Shown here one piece after another: positions 12,552 through 25,139 of a stretch of 64,000 nt of DNA. The stretch is taken from positions 124,001-188,000 of the forward strand of contig LLEY01000050.1 of assembly GCA_001414485.1 (NCBI GenBank), given 5' to 3'. Every line of letters starts with the position of its first letter. Within the stretch, counting starts at the first letter, position 1. This DNA comes from Calycina herbarum (taxonomy: Eukaryota > Ascomycota > Leotiomycetes > Helotiales > Pezizellaceae). The position numbers and the translations under genes were made by a program. The notes under the pieces were generated by a model that saw only the letters and a list, made by a program, of their open reading frames with translations, was not told the origin of the DNA and searched no databases.

Positions 12552-13946
12552 GTGAATCAGCATCATTGTTTCGGATATGAAAATATCGTTCCAATTTTTA
12601 GTACACGGGATCCAATTCCCATACTTGGGAAATATGAAGATTCTGGTTCAGAGTCATAGCCCAATTGGCGTCTGCATATAGCTGTCGTCTTGGAATCTCT
12701 TCATCTGACCCTAGGTAACAATGGCGATGTTTTCGTCTTCAAGCAATTCTGATAGTGTAGTCTTGTAAAATAGACGTGTGATATTTGGACGGAGGAAGCA
12801 CTGAGAATATTCGGGGAGTGAATTGGAGTAGAGCCATCCTCCCTCGAGTTCTCAAAAACAAGAACGAGATACTGCTCGTGGTTTTCCTCTGAATCAAAAA
12901 TGACTTTTGATATTTTTGGTTAGAGAGAATGAGATCGCAATAAACTTGATTTGTGGCTCGGGTGTGATAATCTTTACCACATTACAAGACGAAATCTTCG
13001 GTCTTAAGTTATGATACAAAACCCAATTTGGTTGTAGTTCCTCTGGCAATTATACTTCGGAAATTGTTAGGGAATCTGACTTTGTATAAAGAATCCCTCA
13101 CTTATAATCTCCAATTTTGAGACCGACATTGAGTACATATATTTGATGCTCTGAGGAGTTAGATATCAAATTGTAAATTTATACTCTGGAAACACTTCCT
13201 TGGAGGCCACTGGAATTCTTCACAGATAAAATATCGACGGTGAGGCTTATAAATTAACAATTTTATATTATCTGGCTTACTCTTGCTAAAAATTTTTTAC
13301 ATGACTTGGGAGGTTATTCCCAGGTCTGAAATACTCTTGGTTCACTTAAAGTCTTACAAGTTACTTCTTCTTACTCTCCAGTTCTTTTCCCTTGGCTTGA
13401 ATACTCTTGAAATAAGGTTTTTCATTTTCTTCTCATTCTTCTGTTAAAAGAAACCCCCCTAAGCGAAACATCATACTAGTTTTTAATTTCAACCCAAAAG
13501 ATTCAACGAGTTGAAAGTAAGTATCCAGGTAAGCAAACAACTCTTGAAAAAAATCATATACTTAAACCTCGAAATTCCCTATTACTTTTAAATAAACTAC
13601 TAAGTTAAATTCAATTTTCTCTCTTCTTTCCCATTTCAATTCTCGCTCTCATTTTCATTACAAAAAGCACCTCTCTATTTCCATCTCTATTCTTGTAATA
13701 AGGTAAATTCAGAAGACTAAATAGAATAAAGAAAAAAGGCAAAGCTAGAAACGAGAAGAACTAGTTCCGAGAAAACTAACATCTACATCAGATCTGTTAA
13801 AATTCACAAGCGAGTGAGTGAGTAATTTAGTAATTAAGTCTCTAATTAGATCAAAAGTTCAGTTGACTGATAACTTTTAATCGGGAAGATGTTTGATAGA
13901 GTATAATTACCTCCCCTCTTTTACTACTTATAACGTAAACAACACA
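12552..13946. other. AT-rich stretch without a gene
   Basis: Stops are dense in all frames and base composition is AT-rich. I see no motif beyond poly-T and poly-A runs. It may be decayed repeat DNA. Confidence 0.45.
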
Positions 13947-14056
13947 GGGTGGGAGATGGATGAATGACGTCTACTCCACTTGAAGCCTGAAGGATTTGAG
14001 TTTCTATACTCTACTTAAACTTCTTAGTGCAATTAAGTAGTTTTCTTCTCACGCTG
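13947..14056. repeat. GAGTAG-rich element, short copy 2
   Basis: About 110 bp runs from CAGGGTGGGAGA to CTTCTCACGCTG, whose reverse complement CAGCGTGAGAAG partly matches the left end (8/12). The interior CTCCACTTGAAG, AAGGATTTGAGT and CTATACTCTACTTAAACT aligns with the left part of copy 1, so this looks like an internally deleted relative. Confidence 0.45.
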
Positions 14057-14799
14057 CCGTTTCTATCTTTCTAGTCTTTATTCTTTTCATATTATATATA
14101 CACAATTCAATCGCTCCATCCGTCCATCATCCTCCCTTTACATCTCTTCTATCAAAAAAATTTAAAAAAAATTCAAGAAGAATTCGTCCCTACTTCTACA
14201 CTATATTCCCCGCTTAGTACTAACAAAGGAAGTTTATCTACACTCTACTCGCACTTCATAACACATCAGCATATAATTCTCTCCCTCAAAAAAGTCAAAT
14301 GCTATACAAGTAACTCCTATATCGACTAGGTGTTCATATAAAAGGTACCCTCTCAAAAGCAGTAACACCCCGAGATTTCTCTCGAGCAAAAGAAGGCTAC
14401 TAGTACAAAAGAAGGCTACTAGTATAAAAGAAACCCACCCCCATTAGACCGAAAACCCCCATCCAATTCGACCAACAAGAATCCCTCAATTACAACCACC
14501 CCCTCTTCCCAAAGAAAAAAAAGCCCTCAAAAGCCTATCCCGGAGATCCGCCCGCTTTCCAACTTCCACAACGCCGGTTATGGTACGGTACCCAACCCAA
14601 CCTCAGCTCAACCCAACTTAATTTCAAGACCGAAGAATACCGAAGATCACCGATCCCGATGACGGAGAGACTCCCACAGCACAAAACAGGATCTAGATTT
14701 ATTTTCCGTTTTTTTTTTTTCTTTCTTCATGTTGAACCCTATTTCGTAGGATCTGAAGTAAACTAGCGCGCGCACAGCCAGCCATTTTAGCTTCCATGT
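14057..14799. other. Gene-free stretch with a short tandem duplication
   Basis: At about 14390-14430 an AAAGAAGGCTACTAGTA unit occurs twice in tandem. The rest is AT-rich with poly-A and poly-T tracts, and I see no gene. Confidence 0.4.
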
Positions 14800-15900
14800 T
14801 AGGGCTGGTGCGGTCAAGTGGAAGGAAGGACAAGGACAAGTACAAGTAGGTACAAGTAGGTACAACGTATCTGACCGAACGAACAGCTGTACTAGTAGCG
14901 AGATTGAAGACCGCCTGGCAAAGCCCCCCTGGAAACTCCACAAAACTCTGGCTTTTTAGCTGGAATTCCCTTGTTTATGGCTGGCTTCTAGGGGGGGGGT
15001 TCAAGGACAGTTTTTTCGATTGGATCTTGGCCCTTGACCCTTGTATTTCATTTCGCTACAACTGTTCGGTCGGATACGTTGTAGTGAGTGGTGTGTCCCG
15101 TACCGCATCGGAGTCTTTCCCGCCCACACACATACACTTACTTACTTACACATACACTACTTACACGAAGAGCATAGTACAGTAAGATGGCGTATGTAAA
15201 ATGACAACCTAAACTTAAACCTGCCTTACCAACCAACCTATTCCCAGCTTTTCAAAATTACACAAAGAAAGGTTGGTGTCGTACAACTCCAAACTTCTAG
15301 TAAGATACGAACTTGGAAACGGATTTCGATGGACTGATGCGTGTTGTACGACACAAGACGACACAAGACGACACTAGACGACACTAGACGACACTACTCC
15401 GTACACGACACCAACCCTATTTTTCAAATCCCAACCTCACCAGAGCTACCCACTACCCACTACCCACTACCCACACCATCAAAGATCTCTTCTCTTCTCT
15501 TCTCTTCCTACTGTATACCCCCAAATTCCCGTTATGGAAAATTCCCAAGGCAATCAGCCCGCCCACACCCATACACACGCAGGATACACAAACCACCCGC
15601 ATCCCCATCTGCATCTGTCAAGGCAGCATCATCAAGGCAGCATCATCAAGGCAGCATCATCAAATCGGCATCATCAATCGGCATCGTCGATAACGCAGAG
15701 TAGGTAGTAGAAAGAAAAAGATGACTCCATAAATATGCCATGCCATGCCATGCCACGCCATGCCGTGTGATATCGGAAAAGTCCACCACGGTCCATGTAT
15801 ATCTGCAAGCCTCCTTCGGAATTAGTCGTAGTCGTTCGTGGTGTGCTGTGCTGTGCTGTGCTGCTCATTATATGATGCCTTGGAACCGAGGCCTGAGTTT
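14800..15900. repeat. Microsatellite-dense patch
   Basis: Several unrelated short tandem repeats sit close together: GTACAAGTAG at about 14840, a 10-bp ACGACACAAG/ACGACACTAG array at about 15348-15400, CTACCCAC units at about 15448-15472, CTTCT units at about 15485-15508, a roughly 15-bp GGCAGCATCATCAA array at about 15619-15680, CATGC units at about 15735-15765 and GTGCT units at about 15840-15865. None forms a CRISPR-like array with unique spacers. No coding frame spans them convincingly. Confidence 0.7.
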
Positions 15901-18900
15901 GAATGGATGAACTCAGAACTGACTCCAGTGAGCAAACTTTAATTTCCAACCACTCACTCACCTTGGGGAGAAAATTCGATATTTTTTCCATCCAACCAGA
16001 CGGAACGGACCGACTCATTGAAATCAGGAAAGAAAACCAACCAACGGGAAAATCGGGATTTATCATAAAAGAATAAAAAAAAGGGTCCCAAAACGTTCTT
16101 CCTGCGATGCAAGCTGCACTTATCCAGTAGTAAGTGGTACATGGATCACGCCCACGCCTATTTCCACGAAGACGCCAACCGCCCAAAAGAAAACTCGCGT
16201 CGCGAATTCCGGTGCGTGACTGCCCAATATAATTCAGGTACACTCCCCTCCTCCACTCTCCTGCATAAAAGCCAGTCCAGTTCCAGCTTTGCATAAAACA
16301 CTTTGGAAACTAGGGATAAAAGGGGCAGGCAGGAGTCGGGATTTGGCCGCGGGCGGACAAATTTCGAATCAACTCAATCTAGGGGTCTCAACTTTCAAGC
16401 CCGAAAGATGGAAAAATGATAATAGGGGCAAAAAGGAGAAGCAGGCTATTCCTACTTACCCTCACTCGGTCATGGTGAGACGACCAACACACCACCCCCA
16501 TCACAATATAAAGTAATGATCCAACCCAACCCTCCTGGTGGTCATCTCACCAAACTCGTGGTCACTGCGGAAAATAATTGCTGGAGAAAAAAACGGAGTA
16601 CGGAGGAAGGACGGAAGAGCCTGGCGATCCGTGATCAACTTGAGCCCAGACTGGCCACTGACCTGACATCCACTAGCGAGGTTTGCGTTACAAAGATGGG
16701 GTGGTGTTGCTGGCTGCCCAGCGCGGCGGCGCCTGGAGCGGCGGAGCTTGTTCTCCAGCGGTGCAGCACTAACTGAAAAATATGCACTTGATGGCATGAC
16801 CTGTTTTCTTTTTTCCCGTGGGGAAAGTTTCGACGGGTTTTGGTTATGTAGTCTGTGGTCACTGTACATGATCGTGGGTCTTGAATTGCCACAACTGTTG
16901 TCCGCGCTGCCCGCCTTTCTGGTAATCCCGAGTATGAAGGAATTCCCGACACTCCGTGGACGGGGAAATCCATTACAAACTCATGACACCTTCTCGGAGC
17001 CGATTTGAGCGTTGACGATTCTAGCGCTGAAATAAATATAATTATTAGTCAATAGGGGCGACGTCGTGATGGCAACCACATGAGGTAATCTCCCTTTGCT
17101 GCCACATCCGGAGACCCTGAAATTGGAGGAGATTTGTGCGTTTTGGTGATTTTATTGCGGCGGGTGTTGTCTAATTTGAGTGTGTTCACTGTTCAGGTGG
17201 TTGCGAATGGGGTAGGCTCAAAAGTAGAGGAGGTTCTTCCCACCCCGTAGCCAACCCCCTCCCCCCCAAATCCCCTGGTTGCGAATGGGTGACGAGAGCA
17301 TCATCCGAAAGTTGACGAGGTGGGTGTGTGGGCGTTGTCCAGAATAAGTCTGCCTAGAAAAAGTCCGTATAGTAGTGGAGGTTGAATAGATGTAGGCTGT
17401 TACCGGTAGTCTGAGTCTGACAAGCTGTTGGTGTCGTCAGTTGGTGGTTTTGCCACCACGATGACTCGTTGGGATGCTCGATGCTACTTGTAGAAGCAGA
17501 GGAGGCAGTATGCGTGCGGTCACCATGCTGATCACTTTTTGGGATTCCCCAGTGCAACGAGAGGAGTTGTCAATAATAAGCTAATAACGGCAGGTTGAGG
17601 GAGTGGTGACGAGCAACCAACCACTCAGAACACAATCAGGGAGGCAGGTTTCTTGTCCTTCGCGGGAGGTGGGATGGGCGATGGAGGTAATGAAGTTCCT
17701 CCTCGTCTGCGCCAATGAGGGAGTCGTTTGGAGGGCTGGCCACCGCCTTTCTGATGAAGGATGACTGTTGACGCACACCTGCACAGTTATCTGCGCGTGG
17801 AGGACCTGTAAGAAGCGCTCACCACTGGTTCCTGCTGCATCGAGTGGGTAAGATTTAGGTTGGGACGAGAGGAGAAAGGGAAGGGATTCGGGGAGTTGGG
17901 GAAACGATTCAGAGACAGGTCTTGTGCATCCCTCGGTGGTAATTGGTAATCCGTGATCCGCCGCTCCGAGAGGCCATATGAATTTGATGAAGCTGTGAAT
18001 GGACAGCAAGCCAGACAGCTTCTGCAGCACGAAGCACGAAGCACTGCCTGGATGGGCTGGACAGGCTGGACGGGTTAGAGGAGGAGAGAAACCGAGTTGG
18101 CCCCTGGCCTGGGGATGGGATGGAAGCGACAATCACAATCAGCAGCGGTTGGCGCAAGCAAGAGGCGAGGGGCAACGAGGAAAAACGGCCGGCAAGACAG
18201 AAGACGCAAGAGGCTGTGACGCTGCGAGCTTTGTGTGAGTGGATGTGTGAGTATGAGTGTGAGTGTGGTGTTGTCTAGTAACCAGTGATACGTATAGTAC
18301 GAGTATTATTTACGTAGCCGGGTGGTAGGTATGGTATGGCAGACGACGGCTGACCCAGGGAGGCAAATAGAAAAAACTATCAAACCACCACCTCATTTAG
18401 ACAGAAGACAGAATTAATTCACATGTGCCCTGGAAACGTTGACTTCTTTTGCACTTCTCTCCCTGCTACTAGTGGTAACCATCGCCAGCTGGCATTGCTG
18501 ACATGTGAGGAGAGGAAGAGGAAGACTCTGCGCCAGCTTTCATCAGCTGCACCATTCCGAGCTTTCCATCTGAGCCTCTCCCTCTTCTGGTAGAGAGTCT
18601 GGCTCTGGCTCAATACGAAGCAGCAACGGGTCATATTGAAACTCGCGATCCGAGGAGTCGGAGAAAGAGGGAGAGGAGCTCGAGCCAGGAGAAAGACCAT
18701 CGAGGCGAGAGGCTGCCATCTACTAATGATAATAACCAATGGGTAACTGGTTCATGTGTAGTAAAGGCGCGGGGGTGACTCTGTACCTCAGTCGTCGATG
18801 ATGCAGCGGCTGTCGTGAGTGTGAGTGTGGTGACTGCACTCTGGTGACTCGGCATCACTCGAATCATCAAGTCCGGAAGAACACCTGCCCATGTCCCCAG

Positions 18901-20496
18901 TTGAGTTGCACCTTCCACCCCAGGGCTTGATTTGAAGACAGCAACAGCAAGGTTCCGTCACCAGTCTCGAATGACCCGGTGTGTTTCTAGAAGGAAGCTC
19001 TCTACATTCACCCCCTCCCGGATCCACGGCTGGGCTAAGAAAAGCTGTCACCAAGGTCACGGTTCACCCAGTGTCTGAGCCGTTGCTTTCCAATGGGCAA
19101 CTAATGCACAATCTGCCTGTGAAGCCCCTGCACGCGAACCCTGAAATACTCCCAATCCCGGAGGCTGGACCGTGGCATTCACGCTTCAGAGAACATCCTG
19201 CGCTAGCCACACTATCCCCGTGCCTCTATCCTCCTTCCCTCCCTTCCACCTTCCACCTTCCACACCCCTTCTCTTCTCGGCTTCTCCCCTAGCGTCCTCC
19301 TTTCGCCTCTCTCTTGCCTGCCCACTACCTACCCAGATCCCTGTACACCCAAATCTCTACGGCCTGGTCGCTCCTGTCTGTCGTCGTCGTCCCACGTCCC
19401 ACGTCTGTACTCTCTCGCCCTCACCCTGCAAAAGTCGTCGCTTTCCTCCTCCACACACAAAATCCTCCTCCTCATCTTCGACTCTCCTTTCTCCTTTTTG
19501 GAGTGAGATCAATACCATACAACTCCCCATCTCTCTCCGAATCTCATCTTCTCCTCCCCCCTCCGACGATACCCTAAACGACACCTTGCACGGCAGACAG
19601 TAATTTACTGTTCTACTGTCAGGTTCACCTTCCGACTTCCGCCAAAACATTGGGCAAAGAGCTGCGATCCGATCTGCACAACAGCACAAATTCAAAGACG
19701 CAGGTTGGTACTCCTTTACTTCGACACCCCATACAGAGCGCGCTCTTTTCTCTACCCCATCCTCAAATTCTCAACTGGACACAAATTGGTCGGTTTGGTC
19801 GGTCTCGTTGAAATTTGCACCCCCCCCCCCCGGTCAACACAACAAAAGCTGCGGGTGGTGCGTCGACATTCCACAGCGACCAGGCATCAAAACACCAATT
19901 TTCCACATTCACTACCAATATACCTCAATTGCAAATATCCACTGGCTTCCTGCACTTTCTGCCCTGCTGGGGTCGCATCATTGTCGCAGCGCTAGAGTCC
20001 GAGGATGGTGTATCAGAATTAAACCCTGGTCGTGTTTTGCTGCCACAGACCAGTAGCTTTGTTTTTAGGACCATCGCTAACACTCCCCAAGTTCCTTTTA
20101 GAACAACAATCCAGACTCGACTTATTCCTTCCCGCCGCATGGTCGAGTCGCTTTGAACCAGTCTAGTGTATTTTGCCCTAGCTCCGCTCACCCCCAACGA
20201 ATCGTCGACGTTCACTCAGCCTCCGGGACCCGACAAGTCAACACTCGAGGACCACCCCCAACTGATGGCGGAAGCACGAAACTAATTCCTCTGAAATTTT
20301 TGCTCCTTCGTCCCGAGTCGCCTTCACCTTCGCACTTCCTACACCGGTACCATACTTCGATTCGCCAGCTCTGAAATAAGCTAGCATCTCGCTCAAGACT
20401 TTCGCATACCAAGCACACTAATAAATAGCAAGAAGGTTCTCTTCTTGCCTCCGACGAGATTCTTTCGGATCTCTGTCGGTTTTACCTTAGTTGCCC
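15901..20496. other. Long gene-poor region upstream of the PCL1-like cyclin
   Basis: Open frames on both strands are short, overlapping and compositionally biased, and none has a recognisable domain. From about 19190 the plus strand becomes strongly C/T-rich, with a poly-C run near 19819. That is typical of a fungal promoter and long 5' leader, so 19.2-20.5 kb probably belongs to the cyclin. A CCTTAG acceptor-like site just before the start codon allows a 5' leader intron. Confidence 0.45.
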
Positions 20497-21486
20497 ATGA
20501 TGCTTCCCGGTGGTGTGTGTGCGGTGTTGGACTATGAGGTTTCGCAAATGACCGACTACGTAGCGGAAATGGCCCAGCGACTGTGTAACCCTAATTCGCC
20601 AGTCTCTCCAGCTTTCCGCAAGTTCGTCTCCGGAATACTCTCGTCAACCCGACTACCCAAAGCGACAATCCTCCTCGGCTTGAACTATCTCGCTCGCAGA
20701 TTGCACGTCCTCAACTCGGCAGGTCCATTCAAGCCCGGTGATGGTCAAGTTTGGCGCATGTTGACCATTGGCCTTCTCCTCGGAAGCAAGTTTCTTGACG
20801 ACAACACTTTCCAAAATCGATCGTGGTCCGAGGTTAGCGGCATCCCCGTTGCCGAGTTGAACACATTGGAACAAGACTGGTTGGAATCCATTCAATGGAG
20901 CCTCTTTGTCAATCTCGAGCAAAGCAAGGACTACAAGGCTTGGATCCAGAGCTGGAATGATTGGTGTGAGGTCAAGAACGTCGAGCGTACTGCAACCCTC
21001 GAACGTCTTGCTCCTTTGGCTCCAATCGACACCAACGTGCAAAGAGTCCGTCCATATTCGCAAAACTACAGTGGCTACACCAAGACTCCCTCATCAAGAG
21101 AGCATTCTGGCTTCTGCTCGGCTTACGATCAAACTTCTTGGGCGACCAACTCCTATCCCACGCCTCATCTTACTCCTCCCTCCGCTCCCGATTCTGGTGT
21201 TAACACTCCGGAGTATTTGAGCGCGACTGGTGGAGGTCCTCGATACAACGATTGGGCCTTGTTCAATCAATACTCGAGAGGCTATCAGGCGGCCAACCAT
21301 GTTGCATACGTTCCTCAACCTCGTGTTGCTGCCTACCACACCCCATACACCAACCATTACGGTCATTACAACAACATTTGGGACCACACTGCGGCAGACT
21401 GCACCTGCGGCAGCTGTAACCCACATGCCAAGCAGCAGCAGCAATACTTCATGGGTCACGGTTACGGACAACAGGTGGTTGCATAA
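20497..21486 (+). CDS. PCL1: Pcl1-type (Pho85-family) G1/S cyclin
   Basis: Pcl cyclins bind a Pho85-type kinase and steer it towards cell-cycle and morphogenesis targets. The single exon encodes 329 residues from the ATG at 20497 (MMLPGGVCAVLDYEVSQMT). The cyclin box covers about residues 25-145, with AFRKFVSGILSSTRLPKATI, LGLNYLARRL, VWRMLTIGLLLGSKFLDDNT and WSEVSGIPVAELNTLEQDWL, the conserved core of the PCL1/2 branch. The C-terminal half is low-complexity, rich in Tyr, Pro, Ser and His, with CTCGSCNPH and a short Gln run before the end. The start at ATG-ATG follows a C/T-rich leader. A long upstream region suggests complex transcriptional control, which is usual for G1 cyclins but not shown here. 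Confidence 0.85.
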   Translation: MMLPGGVCAVLDYEVSQMTDYVAEMAQRLCNPNSPVSPAFRKFVSGILSSTRLPKATILLGLNYLARRLHVLNSAGPFKPGDGQVWRMLTIGLLLGSKFLDDNTFQNRSWSEVSGIPVAELNTLEQDWLESIQWSLFVNLEQSKDYKAWIQSWNDWCEVKNVERTATLERLAPLAPIDTNVQRVRPYSQNYSGYTKTPSSREHSGFCSAYDQTSWATNSYPTPHLTPPSAPDSGVNTPEYLSATGGGPRYNDWALFNQYSRGYQAANHVAYVPQPRVAAYHTPYTNHYGHYNNIWDHTAADCTCGSCNPHAKQQQQYFMGHGYGQQVVA

Positions 21487-24400
21487 TCATCAGGAACTAG
21501 TTGCCTTGACGGTCTGGAACTCCCGGAATACAGCACATGAATCCTTTGATGGACCCATCACAGCTCGGCGACATCGCGAGCAAAATTTCCCATTTCCAAC
21601 TTTTCTTCGTACGAAACAAAATACCCTCGGTGCCTAGAGCAGCGCAATAAAAGTTTGCCTTTCATTTCTTTCCGTGTCATCTAGCGCGCATTACGTTCAC
21701 GGGTGTCGTTTATCCGCCGGTCTCTAAAAGAAGGGGTCTCCTTGATAATACTCATACATTCGGTTGCCTGTTCTCTCATGCTCTTGGAGGGAAAATTCAA
21801 AACATGGCCGCCAAAACGGATACGCATACACTTACGATCTCGAGCTGCGTTGCGCTCTTAATTTGGGTGGCTGCCTCGATCTTTACGACTTTTTCTTTAC
21901 ACATTTTGACATTGGCGTTGGCATCAGCGAATATCTAGACCTTTCTTTGTTTCTTCACACAGGGTGGCATGGTCTGAATGGCTATTCAGTCAGGTGTTAT
22001 TGGGTTTGAGGGAGGCACTTTTGCTTGCGTGCGCGGAATTAATCTTTGCGTTGCTACTTTTTTCTTCTTTTCTTTGCACATTTCATGATCTCCTTTTCTA
22101 GACTTTTTCGACGCGAATGGTTCGGGTCATAAAAACATATTGGGCGGTTGTTTTCCACGGCTTGCCACCAGAAGATTTGTAATTAGTCGGCTTTTCTTTT
22201 TTCTTCTTCATCTTGTTTCGCGCCGGACCATGGGGTTTCTTCTTTGCCTTTCTTGTAACATGATTTTTCTGATCATTGGATTTTTCGCTGGTTTTCCTCG
22301 ACATGGGAGGGGCCAGTATTGCACAAAAACGGATGGAGACTTGGGATGGATTTCTTTTATTCTTCGACACCAAAAAATTCCCCCTTTCGGCGAACTTCTC
22401 AACGGACTCGAACGGTGTTGGGCATTCGATTGCCACTTCATCAGCTGTGTTCAGAAGGAATAATACGCTATACATACAAGTTTGGGGCGCGCAGCGGTTT
22501 TTTCTTCTCATTACAGCATGGAAGGGGACGGCATGAAAGACAAGGAGTAGTTTGGGGGAAACGAGGGCATCGGGTCTTTGGGGGGATTGCGCAAAATCGT
22601 TGTTTGTTTGTTCACTGGAATTTTATACTCGGATATGCGGCTTTTTTTCTTCTTTGGCTTTGCTTGCCTGACTGCATTAAATGGATGGATGGGGGTTTTT
22701 AGTTCTGCTGCTTCGTTGGTTTGGTTCATTTTTCTCATGGGGAAAGCTGGGAAAGCAAGGCATATGACGTTATGATGGATCAACAAGACCATTTGTTTTC
22801 TCTCCCCCCCTGCCCTTGATTTTGGGGGCACAAACAAAGAAGCATTTTTCGCAGCAGTCAGAACAGAAAAAAATACAAAAAATCCTTCGACCGAATTTTC
22901 CTCATTTATTTTTCGACGAATCACTGCATGGGACAAGCAAGGCAACTTACTAGATGGGTGATATTTTGATGCTGCTGGTGGGACTTGGGCTCAGTAGAGA
23001 GCTTGGGGTACCCTCCATTAGTGGAATCTCTAGATTAATAAATGGCTCTCTTGTCACGGTGGTTTCTTTTTTGTTTTTGAAAATTGAATGTGCATTGTGA
23101 TGTTCTGGAGTGAGACGACTTTTTATTTGGGAGCGCGGGTCAGTGTTGGCTATCGGTCGTGCCTTCAGGCTTTGAGCTCAGTCTGGGTTTAGGCAGCAGG
23201 CCACCATGGCGTTTCTCCCTCGACATCTTCCTCGTTCCCCAGACGAACGAACCCCCGAGAGGTATTTATTTACCTACCTAGGCAGCGAGCGCACTTCTTG
23301 CTGTAGAAGCAAGAACGTATGTCTGTTCTAGATTTGGGTTTAACGGGGGTTCATTGAGAGGAGCGAGTTGGGGATTTTTGAAAAGGGTTGAAGAGGGTTG
23401 AAAAGAGAGGTGAAGAGGGGTTTGAATTGGTTTTTCTATGAAAAAGAAATTCGGGTTGTGATTGAGGGTCGAGGCATGTGGGTTGTTTGTCTAGTTTCCT
23501 TGTTTTGGGGGTTGTTGGTGAGGGGAGAGGAGAGATAGGTATATTGTTGATTTTGTTGAAGGTGGGGGAGGGGGGTCTTTGAAGTTCTGGGGGGAGGGGA
23601 TTGAAAGGTGTTGAGCGAATAGGTTGGTTGGTGGGTGTTGGTAGGAAGGGAAGAATGTAGACAGACGCCTTTTTGGGATGTCGAGGTCGTTGGTTGTGGT
23701 TAAATTGTTGAGGTCGGATTTGAGGGTTTAAGTTTAGGTTTGGGCCTGGGAGGGGTTGAGGGGTTGAGGGGTTGAGGGAAGGAAGGAACGACCTTAATTG
23801 TATGACTTGTGTGAGAGTCTAGACTTTTGACCTAACCACCACGACGATGTGGATGATGAGGTAGGAGCGACTTGGGTCTTGATGAGAGCTCGGCATCTGA
23901 GTGATTGGGATGAGAGGAGGGAAGGAACGATTCTACGGGGACACGTCGCGCTCGACCTCGATCTTGTGCCTATGATTTTGTGGAGGGATTGGAATATAGG
24001 GTGTCCTATTTCAAGGATTTCTTTTTAGAGCTCGCTGATGATTCTTTATCTGGTGAATCCATTACATACCTGACGATGGGTTACTTTTTTGTTTTGAGGG
24101 AGGAGGAAAAGGAGGTCTTGTATGTTTGGGAGATTTGAGATCATGAGATGTGGGAGGTGGGAAGGAGATAGGTATATTCTATGATATCTCTCTTTTCCGC
24201 TTTTTGTCTGTTGAACTTATTTTAGTGAGAATGTGTTAAAGTTAGGGGGAGGTATATCACAATAGAGACAGGGGATGACGTTGAAAAGGTTATGATGGTG
24301 TTGAGTGACGAGGAAGGTTAGTGTCAGGTGAGAATTCTGGTAAGATCCTACCTTTTTTTTTTATGGGACAACGGAGGATGTAGGTGCTTATTGCTATGGG

Positions 24401-24935
24401 ATTCTGGAATGGAAGTGTGTTTCGTTTTTTTTCCAACTCATAGTAGTATATCAACTTAAGAGCGCGGATATACTCAAGGGTTTACCGAGGATGCCAAACT
24501 TGATTTGGTAGAGTGAGAAGCAAATGAGCTGGTGGATAGGGAGTCTATCAAGTGATTTTGATGTTTTGAATAGTTGAGATGCGGAAGTCGCTTCTTCAAT
24601 CTTGTCTTACTTGAGCTTGAGTTGGTGAAAAGGAAGGAAAATTATGTCAAAACAAAACGCTCTTAGAAAATTATCTATGCTCTTACTGGTGCATTTTCCC
24701 AGTTCCACTTCAAGATTTCAACTTCTCACTTCCTAATTTCTAGTTAACAGTAACTGGGGAGAACAGTTATCAAAACAAACCACTGAAATATGAACATCTA
24801 AAAACAAACCCCCCTCCTCGTAACAACAACCTAAAATAGCGGTAAATGCAAACGCACAATTACCCTCCAGAATACCCTCCGTTTCCAATTCTCTCTCTCA
24901 CTATACCTAGTAAACTAGCTATACCAACCGCCAAA
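21487..24935. other. Gene-free 3.4 kb between the cyclin and the small-gene array
   Basis: The cyclin 3' flank includes AATAAAA near 21646. T-rich tracts fill 22.0-22.9 kb and the plus strand is markedly G-rich from about 23.34 to 23.80 kb. Open frames here are short and carry no recognisable domain. A run of four G-tracts is listed separately. Confidence 0.45.
23752..23778 (+). repeat. GGGGTTGA tandem, potential G-quadruplex
   Basis: Three GGGG tracts and a final GGG are separated by identical TTGA loops. The pattern meets the usual requirement of four G-runs with short loops. It lies in a G-rich stretch without a gene, so no role is assigned. Confidence 0.5.
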
Positions 24936-25139
24936 ATGCCATCCTTCAAAGCTTTTGTCAAGAAACTCATCCGGGCCCGTCGGGCAAGAAAGGGGAAGAG
25001 CAAAGCACCCTTCAAAGACGCTTCGAAGTTCGACGACTTGTTCGTACGGAGTTCGAGCCTTCATAAACGCAACACTAGTCCACCCACTTCGCCTAAGAGT
25101 AAGCCGAGAGGTAGGAGGGAGGATTTTGACAATGCTTAA
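24936..25139 (+). CDS. Array gene A1: basic helix plus one SKFDDLF motif
   Basis: This 67-residue protein opens MPSFKAFVKKLIRARRARKG, the same start as the zinc-ribbon members of the array, then carries one copy of PFKDASKFDDLFVRSS followed by a Ser/Thr-Pro tail (TSPPTSPKSK). It has no cysteine ribbon. I chose the ATG at 24936 rather than one 90 bp upstream because the MPSF start and its CCAAAATG context are shared by paralogues. The motif occurs twice in A2 immediately downstream. No function is recognised. Confidence 0.7.
   Translation: MPSFKAFVKKLIRARRARKGKSKAPFKDASKFDDLFVRSSSLHKRNTSPPTSPKSKPRGRREDFDNA

Noticed and set aside
15340..15690. CRISPR-like appearance of spaced repeats
   Set aside because: The units are contiguous microsatellites without unique spacers, and this is a eukaryotic genome.
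15674..16294. 206-codon minus-strand frame
   Set aside because: It runs through microsatellite DNA, is rich in Trp and Ser in a low-complexity way and matches no known domain.
17581..18132. 183-codon minus-strand frame
   Set aside because: Compositionally biased (Pro/Ser), overlapped by other open frames on both strands and without recognisable motif.
19172..19603. 143-codon plus-strand Ser/Pro-rich frame
   Set aside because: It is explained by the C/T-rich leader of the cyclin gene.
22098..22511. 137-codon minus-strand Lys-rich frame
   Set aside because: It is the antisense of T-rich tracts, which produces Lys codons by chance; no domain.
22570..24930. Possible gene in the G-rich 23-24 kb stretch
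   Set aside because: Stops interrupt all six frames at short intervals and no splice chain gives a recognisable protein.
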